Shown here piece after piece: positions 36,901-45,900 of a stretch of 64,000 nt of DNA. Below the pieces are notes generated by a model. The model was not told the DNA's origin and did no database searches. It saw only the letters and a program-made list of their open reading frames with translations. Position 1 is the first letter of the stretch, and the number at the start of each line of letters is the position of its first letter. A program made the translations under genes and the position numbers. This stretch comes from Numida meleagris (Eukaryota; Chordata; Aves; Galliformes; Numididae): the NCBI RefSeq assembly GCF_002078875.1, contig NC_034414.1, forward strand, positions 10,218,225 through 10,282,224, in the 5' to 3' direction.

Positions 36901-39900
36901 TTGCTAAGTAAACAGAGCAAAACACTCCAAAATTACAGATCAACTTCAGAAATTTTTTTTTTCATGAGGAGGTCTGCAGAGACCAAGTCTAACTCTGAGT
37001 TGGAGCTACCCTGTCAGTATGTGCCTGCAATATGTAACAACAGAGCATCTTGTTGCCTTGTCTGTATGGCTTTTTTTCACAAAATACTTCCGATAAACAC
37101 AAATGAATTTTAATAAGGCAGCAGCCCTAATGCAAACAGTCTTATGAGGGTCACACTGCAAAACACACCAAGTTTTACTTCGTTTTTCATCTGGAAGAGT
37201 GTACTTGATCTCCAGCTAATGTATTGTTTTTTTTTTCCTAAAGGGCTGATAACGTTTATTGTGCAAACTCAGTCAGCATAACACAAACCACCACGCTGGT
37301 TTCAGAAAAAGAGGTGCAATGCTGGCTAACCTTTTATGTGCAGAGGGTGGCTAGGTAGTCAGTGATCAGGTTCTTCACATATTCCTGAACAACTTTGATA
37401 AACATTTTCTCGGTAACACTTCTACAAGCGAGTTTCTCTCTCTAAAACAAGAAACTGAGCCAAATAGAAGATAGGCATCTAATAGCTGCCATATGGGAGC
37501 TGCCACCTTCCCTTTTTTTGAGGCAGCATACAAAAACATCCTCCTCTCACAAGGACTTTTGCTCACAGTTGGAATGTGTTCACAGGGACCCCCTAGGTCT
37601 TTCAGAAGAGCTTCTTCTAGGAATAGTTCTCCTTCCACAAAGTATAGGCTGCATTAGTTTCTGGAGTGTTTCTTTATAGATGGTTTTATTAAAACACGTA
37701 TCTTGTTTGCACCCAGCCTGCCAAGCGATCCTGGTCTCTCCATCAGTCATCCTCCTCTTCATTATTTATCACTTTTCCAGACTTTGTCGTAAGTGCACTT
37801 GATAAACAATGTATTTTTTTAAATCTGACCTAAAAGATAGATACTCAGTGTTGCTCTACGTGTCGCAGAATACTACTAGAAATTCTTCAGCTGGGCGATG
37901 ATTCCATTTACATTTGCTTTTCAAGACCCACAAGCCACTCTGTGTCTCATCCATTTAATGAGCACCATATTGATTTTGGTTTGCTCTAGTTTCATAACAA
38001 AAATAATATGTATCATCAAATCAGACGCATTAGAGTGCCAAAATAGAGCACTATCGATGCTGTTAAACTCAGAAGAACTTTTTTATCGCTGCAGTTGTGG
38101 GGCATCTCTTTCTTTCCTTGGTTTATCCTGAGAATACTACTTAGAAGTAGACAAATTTCATCTATGATCTTCTCTCTGGGCCATTAACGGCAAGACTTCT
38201 TGGGACATACCAGAATTCTGTACTCGAGGTAGGAAAGAAGCCAGGAGTGCAAACCTCAAGAAGCATCCCACGTCCTGCTTTAAGTATTTCTCCCCTACCT
38301 GAATGTAGTCTGTTAGAGAACTTTCGACCACTAGAAGTATTTTAATTTTGCTGTTGTTGCTGGGAGGTGCACTGTAATTGTCATAACCTAGGAAATTTGA
38401 CCAAGAGTTGGGTAGGAAGGAAGAGCATCAGTTCTGCAACACAGTAATTGGCTTGCATTCGGTTGTTCGGCCAGCTTTACAGCTGTGATGGTTTGTGTTC
38501 TTGCTAATGAGCAAACTCAAGTCGATGCTCACTTTGGAGGTTTCTGCTGTGTCACCGGGTTCTGTCCTCCTGCTGCTGTGGGACACATTCAGCAACAAGG
38601 GTCAATGCCATACAATCCCATATTTAATGGAAGTATAAAACAATTTTTTACCTTAAAACATCTCCCGTTGCCTTCCACACATAGTATTTCTTTATCTCTC
38701 AATTTTAGTTATTAGTTCTATTAATAGAAGGAACTGCAGTTGCTGTCACCATCCTCTCTACTGTCAGTTCACTCCTGGTAATTTGAATTTTTCTTCTTGG
38801 AGAATTATCCACTTCCATCATATTTAATTCCTTCCCTTTAATAGTTTTAGAGGCTCTACCCACATCTTTTTCACCTCACTAAACAACTCACGATATTTGT
38901 TCTACTCGTCAAATTTTAGCAGAACTCACTGCTAAGAATAAGGTTTTGTACTTCACACTGCGCTCACACCAACATGCAAGCACTTTGGAGGATGGTCAAA
39001 GGAAATGACTTCCTCTACGTCCCTTTGAATAATAGTGGTGTCAGATATTATGCTGATACTTAGTACGCCGACCATCACTTGAAAAATTAAAGGTTGGACT
39101 GATTTGGAGCCCATAAATGTAAATATCTGCATCTTTCATATCTGAAGTCCAAAAGGAATGCTGTTGCGTAATGGCCAGGAGAACACTGGTGTTTCTTAGT
39201 CTTTTTATAGACCCCCAGCTAAGTGTGCAGTTGGGGCTCACAAGCTTTGCTGTGCACGCAATGTGATTTCCCCACCCTGTGCTGGGGCTTGGCCTACCCG
39301 CCTGCAGCAGGCCAGCTCCTGCCCATGCCATGACCCCTAGCGCCGGGCAGCACACCCCTCTCTTCAGCACAGGGGCACCAAGGTGTAGGCACTCCCATAC
39401 AGGAATGCCTGGGCACAAGTCCGAGCAGCGAGGGCACGCAGGCTCCTGGAAGAAGCCTACCCGCTGTATTTCAAGAGTCGCTAGCAGACTGTGGCCTGAT
39501 CATTTGTTTCAAAAGATAAACTGTCATCATTGCTTGCGAAGGAACATTTGTTAACCTTCACATTTCATAAAACACTTTCTTGCTCATTTTTTAATCATGA
39601 AAGATGAAATTGGATCTCGAGTTGTTATCCTTGCGGTATCACCTCAGTCTCCAGCTGTGCCGAGATGTAGCTTTCGATACATTTCATCTGAGCAAATAGA
39701 TTTACCATTTGTTTCATAATCACGGTTCCAGCATTCCTACCTCTAATTATTTCTGATAAGCAAATGCCGTCGAGGAGGATGCTCTGGGACATGGCGTCAC
39801 ATGCAGCTCAGGGGCTCCACGCAGCTCCGGGTGCTGCTCCCGGTGCAATTCAACGCTCCCCAGCTCCACTTCACCAGCACGGCGGGTGGGGAGGTGTCAG

Positions 39901-42900
39901 TGCGGCGTGGTGAACGCGTGCTGTCTGCCCAGAGCCCACAGTGCTGCTGAACTGAAGTGCTGCTCTTGCATCACAACAGGGAGCGACTTGCATGCTACAT
40001 AGGGCACCCTCACTTCTGCGCTTGGTGTCTGTACAGATTAAGGAGGATTAATTAGGCTCAAAATACAATGTGTCTTGGCAGCATTGCTCTGCTTTATGAT
40101 GTTAAAGCACAGATTTTTTTTTTCTCCATGGTAGCTGGTCCGGGAGTTTCTCACATCCCATGCTTTTCAGGATAAACAAGCAATGCTTGGTTTGTTTGCT
40201 TGATGTTTTGTTTTGTTTTTTTCCTTCCCTCCACAACCTCCCAGGGAGGTTTATGGGGAATATTACTTCCTGGCTGTGGAATTCTGACATGCCTCTTGGG
40301 CTTTCAAATTTGCAGTTTGCTGACTGCTGCTTTTATACTCCCCTACAAGGACACTGTACCCCAGGTGTTCAGCAGTGGCAGGGGCAGCCAAGATGGGTTT
40401 TAGGATCAGTGGCATCAGTTCTACCACAGGAAGGTGGACAGGGGAGGAAGATGAGGATGCTAGCAGTCCCAGCTCCACTGTTAAATTTGTTATGAGAATA
40501 CAGAGGAAGAGACAAAAGGAGTAAAAATAAGTGAACATCCATATGCGTTCTTCAGCTGGAAACTTATGCCCTTGAGCAACCTTGAAGTTTATGCCCAGTG
40601 ATCTCAGAGCTAGTGTGGTCACACAGCCAGAGGGCTGTGATACTGAGTGGTTCATGTCCTCCCGTTACGCTGCCCATGAATGACAAACCCTTGGGCATGC
40701 AAGATGGAAGTTCCTTGGGGCTGAACTTGAAGGCATCACAGGAGGACAGCTTGACCAGTTTCATTAGTATCAAAGTGCATCTCCTCTGCCCCCTCTGACA
40801 TGACCTCTTGCTGTGGCACTGACAGCGATGTCCTGGAGAGGAGTGTGCCCCAGCCTGTGTGTGTGTACCCTGCTGAGGTGCCCACTGTGAGGGCTTTCAT
40901 TGAGTGTTACACAAATTCTGATTACAGGGAAGCTGGGAACCTCGGGTTTGATGTTGCTTTTAACGTTCATCATTTTATCTTTTCAAGTGATGTTCAGGCT
41001 TCCCTGCAATTATTGGCGTGTTCAGTACTCTGGTCAAATCAGGCTTGTGGCTCGGCATATTTTCAATATCCCCAGACAGGAAAAATATTAATTGCAAGCT
41101 GGCAATGGCTACTTGTTGGTCTGTTTCAAATTGTAAGGGGGAAAGTCCTCTTTTTCAAGCACTGAGTTTTGGGTCAGCCTTTTTCCTAAGTAACAGTGAT
41201 AGGATGAGAGGTCAAGATAGGTCAAGTTGCACCAGGGGAGGTCCAGGCTGGACTTAAGGAAAAATTTATTCTCCAGAAGAGTGATGAGGCACTGGCACAG
41301 GCTGCCCAGGGAGGTGGTGCAGTCACCGTCCCTGGAGGTGTTCAAGAACCGTGGAGATGTGGCCCTGAGGGACGTGAGTAGTGGGCATGGCGGGTCTGGG
41401 TTGGCAGTTGGACTTGGTGATCTTAGTGGTCTTTTCCAACCTTAATGATTCCGTGATTCTATGATACTTACATGTAAAAATGTAGGTACTTCTTTGTAGA
41501 TAAGTGTTTAGACCTTTTTAAACTCATAATTGTTAGCTTTTTTGTTGACAAAGCCTATTGTTTTTGGGGAATTCTCGGTCTCAACTCAGCAGTTTAATTT
41601 TGAACTTGCGTTGCTTAAAATAGAAATTAAAAAAAATGGAAACTCCCCACCCATCCATTGTGCACCATTCATTATTTACATTTGTCAGTTCTCATTCCTC
41701 TTTTTTTTGTTTCCTTTAGTGAAGTCAGCAGCTCCAACGTTTTCACTCTGTACCGAGGGAAGATGTTCTCCCTCTTTCTTGATGCTCAGCTACTAAGTGG
41801 AATCATAGAATAGAATCATAGAATCACCAAGGTTGGAAAAGACCTACAAGATCATCCAGTCCAACCGTCCACCTACCACCAATAACCCCACTAAACCACG
41901 TCCCTCAGACTAAACCATGTCTCTCAAGGTAGCAGCCACTAGGCCAGAGGGAGGATAAGGAGCGGGGACTCCCTCCTTGTAGCACAGATTGCTGTTTCTG
42001 GAGCTGACAGAAATAGATAATGGAATTATCAGTTCAACCTACTGGCACAATTTGGCTTGAGAAGGAAGAAAATCTGTAAAAAGGTGCCAAACTTAAAGTC
42101 ATCTTATGAGAAGTTTCTTCCCATTTTCCTGCAATATGGACTCCTTGCCATTCTGTTCTCCCCCGCCAACCTCCGGGGTGCCAATGACTTTAGTACGCTT
42201 GGAATCAAGTTCGGGCGTATTCACGGAGCTGGTGAAGTCTGGCCCTTTGTGCAGAAGGCTACTCTTGAACCCAAACAAGACTTTACCTAAAAAGCACCCT
42301 TCAACCGTTGCACGCTGCTTCCAACAGCGCTTCCCTCGTTTCCCATTAATTCATTTGCATTCACTGCTGCTCCTGTATGCCAATTAGCTTTAATTTTTAC
42401 TATGCACACTGACATCAGCGGCCAATGGGAACAGTGCGTAGCGAGGTTTTTAGTGTGCCTATAAACTACAGAAAATTGTCCTTGGACAAACTCCTGCTTT
42501 TAGACTGGCTGACAACAATAGACGTGGTTAAGTTCAGGCTAAGAGCCATTAAACATAATTACTACCACAGGGTAAAAGTTTAATTGTGTTAAATTTTAAA
42601 TCTGCATAGTCTGTGCTTATTTACAAGCTGGCTAGGTCTTCTTGTTACATAAGGGGGAATAAATCTGTGCTTTAAAATCGTTGCCTTTTAACTTCAAAAA
42701 GGGAGATTTAGAAAAAAAAAAAAAGGTGTTTTTAGAAGCAGCAAAACAGCTCCAGAGCAAAACCTTTCTGTGTTTCCAGCTTCTTTTAAGCCATTGGCAC
42801 CAAGCTGGTAAGTAGATGCTGAGCATCTCCTGATAGATTTTTCTGAAGCGCTTGAACTTTGTGCGCACGAGTGTGTGAGAGAGCATCGCGTCTGTTGTGA

Positions 42901-45900
42901 AGGTGTCTGGGGGACAGGCTGCAGATCACTTTGTTCGTGTGGGGTTATTTGGAATTACCCACAGATGGGGCTCGTGGTGGAGGGTTTTTGTCCGCTCCCT
43001 CCTCCAGCAACGGTAAGCTTTCCCCACCTCGGGTTTCAGCCCCAGTTGCTGCTGGGTGAGGAGGGGTCAGAGGTGGCAGGTGGCAAAAAAAAAAAAAACA
43101 GGCAAAAGTCCGTGTTCATTTTGCTTTTCTTCGAGCAGATTAAAAAAAAAAAAAAAAAAAAAAAAGTTCATTTCTTGCTTATTGAGCTATAAACCACAGC
43201 ATATTTTTAGAAGCGTGCTGAATACGCAGGGCTCTAAATGGCTCTCTGGGAAGCAGATTAAAATTAGGGAGTGCTGGAGTAAGTGCGAAATGCTCCCCGG
43301 TTGGGAAGGGCAGGGGCGGAGGGCTGCGAGACTTGCTAGAAGAGGAGACGATGAGCACGCGGGCCGGCTGTGCACCGCGGCTGGGTAGACATGGGGAGGC
43401 GACACGGATTCAGCCGGACAGAACATAAGCTGTAGATCTTATGCAAACAGTCAGAGCTGTTTAACAATTGGTTCACCCCCAGCCCCCTGAAAGGAGACAG
43501 GTGAACACGATGCCAAATACATTTTTCATGTTTCTTAAGCTAACTGTTTAAATAGTTAAGTGAACATCTGTCCAAATTTCCCCATCATTTCCATTTAGAA
43601 AAGTCTCCTATTTGAAGGCTGAAGAAAAGCGCCTGCTTAACAATGCAAATGGTGCTGTCTGGGGCCCCTTTATTTTGTTTAATCTAGATTGAGCTCCACA
43701 CAACTGTGATGCTAATGAATAATGGATATTTTACACTGGTGCGCGTAGCAGCGCCGGGCACAGAGCAAATCTAGGATTAACCTCCCAGTCTCCCCGCCTA
43801 ATGGATTGGGCTCATTTTTTTTGAGTTTGCTGTGACTCGGGCGCTCTGAAAACGTACGCCTGGTTTTGTGACAGTGACAAAACCCCACAAAGCCGTCAGG
43901 TCTCGCTGTGCTGAAGGGAGGCACTCGTGCAGGGAAGGGGGCAGGGGGCTGCGCTGAGCCTGATTTGTGAGCGGCGCTGGATGGGGGCCGAGCACTGCAG
44001 GGTGCGGAGCCCGGTGCGTCTCAGCGCGGCGTTTCCCAGCCCGCTGCTGCAGCCCTGGCCCGCAGGAAGGAAGGGGCTGCCACAGTAGGTTGCGTGGCCT
44101 GTGCTTGGCAGGGCAGGGAAGCTGTTGGAACTGTAGAGCTGGGGTTTTCCCCTCTCCTTCAGTCCTCATGCGATGGAGTCTCAGGGGAAGAGTATGGAGT
44201 ACTCCCACTGCAACTTTTCCATCCTGCACCACGGTATCATAGAATATCCCAAGTTGGAAGGGACCCATAAGGATTGTTGAGTCCAACTCCTGTGCCAGTA
44301 GCACAAATGCTTCCTTTTGGTTTGCATTGTTTAAGTTTCAGGGAAAACATGCTGCTGCTTCAAAGAACTTAAAAGCTAGAGGGGGACCGACTTTTTACAC
44401 AGTCTGATAGTGATAGGACAAGAGGCTTTAAACTAAAAGAGGGAAGATTTAGGTTGGATTTTAGGTAGGAGTTCTTTACTCAGAGGGCGGTGAGGCACTG
44501 GCACAGCAGCCCAGAGAAGCCGTGGATGGCCCATCCCTGGAGGTGTTCAAGGCCAGGCTGGATGGGGCCCTGGGCAGCTGAGCTGGTGGTTGGCAACCCT
44601 GCCCATGGCAGGGGATTGGAAACAGATGATCTTTGAGGTTCCCTCTAACCTAAGCCATTCTGTGATTCAAGACTCTCTTGGCCTTTTTCCACCAGGTGGG
44701 ATGAAGGGCCGCTGGTACCTGACAAATGAGGGCAGCCTTTTCTCTAGCTTGGGAGGAAGCTTGCTTTGGTTGCACGGCAGAGTGCGGATGGGAGTGATGC
44801 GGAGGTTTCTATAACACTGCTGAGTGTTGTAGTTCACAATTACTGGCCAGTAATAATTAATATTGATCAGCTTGGCAAATTGCATGTTTAGAAATTGGTT
44901 ATAGATTTTCCTGGTCTGTGCGTTGTGGAATTGGCCAGAACCGATGGCTCGAAACGAGCCGGGAGCCCGCATCTGTCTGCGTGCAGCGGCGCGTGGCACA
45001 CATGGGGCTAACGGGGTGCAGTGGCCAACCTGCCTCACTCTGAGGGCATTTGTCATCCCCAGAGCAAGGCGGCTGACCACGTGCACGCCGACCTGGTCTG
45101 TTGATTTGCGCCGTGGCTGGTCTGCGTGGCGGTGGTCTGCGGGTTGGCGGGGATGGCTCAGAGATGGGGCCGGGGGGAGGACGCTGCTGGCTTGGCTGAG
45201 TCCCCGGCGGGGGCTGTAACAGCAGCAGACATCTGGAGAGACAGATAGTGAGAGGCACGATGGAAACCGCAGAGCCTCCAGTGCTGAGGGGCTGTCCTCG
45301 AGGGCCGGGGAGCTAAAGTGGAACGGCAAAGCACGCTGGTCAGGGCTCGCTGTGGGGCTGAGCTGCTCCCGGGAGCGATGCACGGCCAGGGAGCAGGGCT
45401 CGCCCTCCTCCACAGGCTGCTGTACCTGTCACAAGGGAAAGTGTGCTCTCATGTTTTCAGTGGTGAGCGAGCAAGGTTCTTCCCCAGCGGCGCGGCGGGG
45501 CTGCCTGCTGGCTCGGCAGAGCCGCGGGGGCAAGGGGAGCATTTGACTGAAATTTTGTGAGCCCCAAAATTGTGCTGCGAGTGTTTAATGCTTTTCTCCA
45601 TTAGCCAGCAAATTAGCCCTGGGCGTGCAATCCAAATGAAGTTTTCGTCTCGACGATGGCAGCCTGCTCACCAGGCAGCTTTAGCCCGAGCTCCCGCACA
45701 CTGGTTGGTCAGCGAAATGGAGACCGCGACTTCTATTTATTGGTGCAATACAGTATTTGATACCGCTAATTACACTTAATTAGTCCTTCCACCATTTAAT
45801 TAAAATGGCTTCTAATGATCGTGCTTCTTTGGCAGGCTCTTTGGTACCACCGGGAATTGCGCTGCCTGCAGTAAGCTGATCCCTGCCTTTGAGATGGTGA

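Larger units (their letters stand above)
41931..44234 (+). other. LMO1: LMO1 intron 2, middle part; candidate elements and A-tracts
   Basis: No exon. It contains the two octamer-bearing candidate elements (42330-42620 and 43540-43830) and three A-tracts (A13 at about 42712-42724, A14 at 43085-43098, A24 at 43142-43165). A moderately GC-rich patch lies at about 43930-44075. Confidence 0.55.

Noticed and set aside
44667..45413. 248-codon minus-strand frame in intron 2
   Set aside because: No known domain. The length is within what GC-rich DNA gives by chance in a 64-kb six-frame scan.
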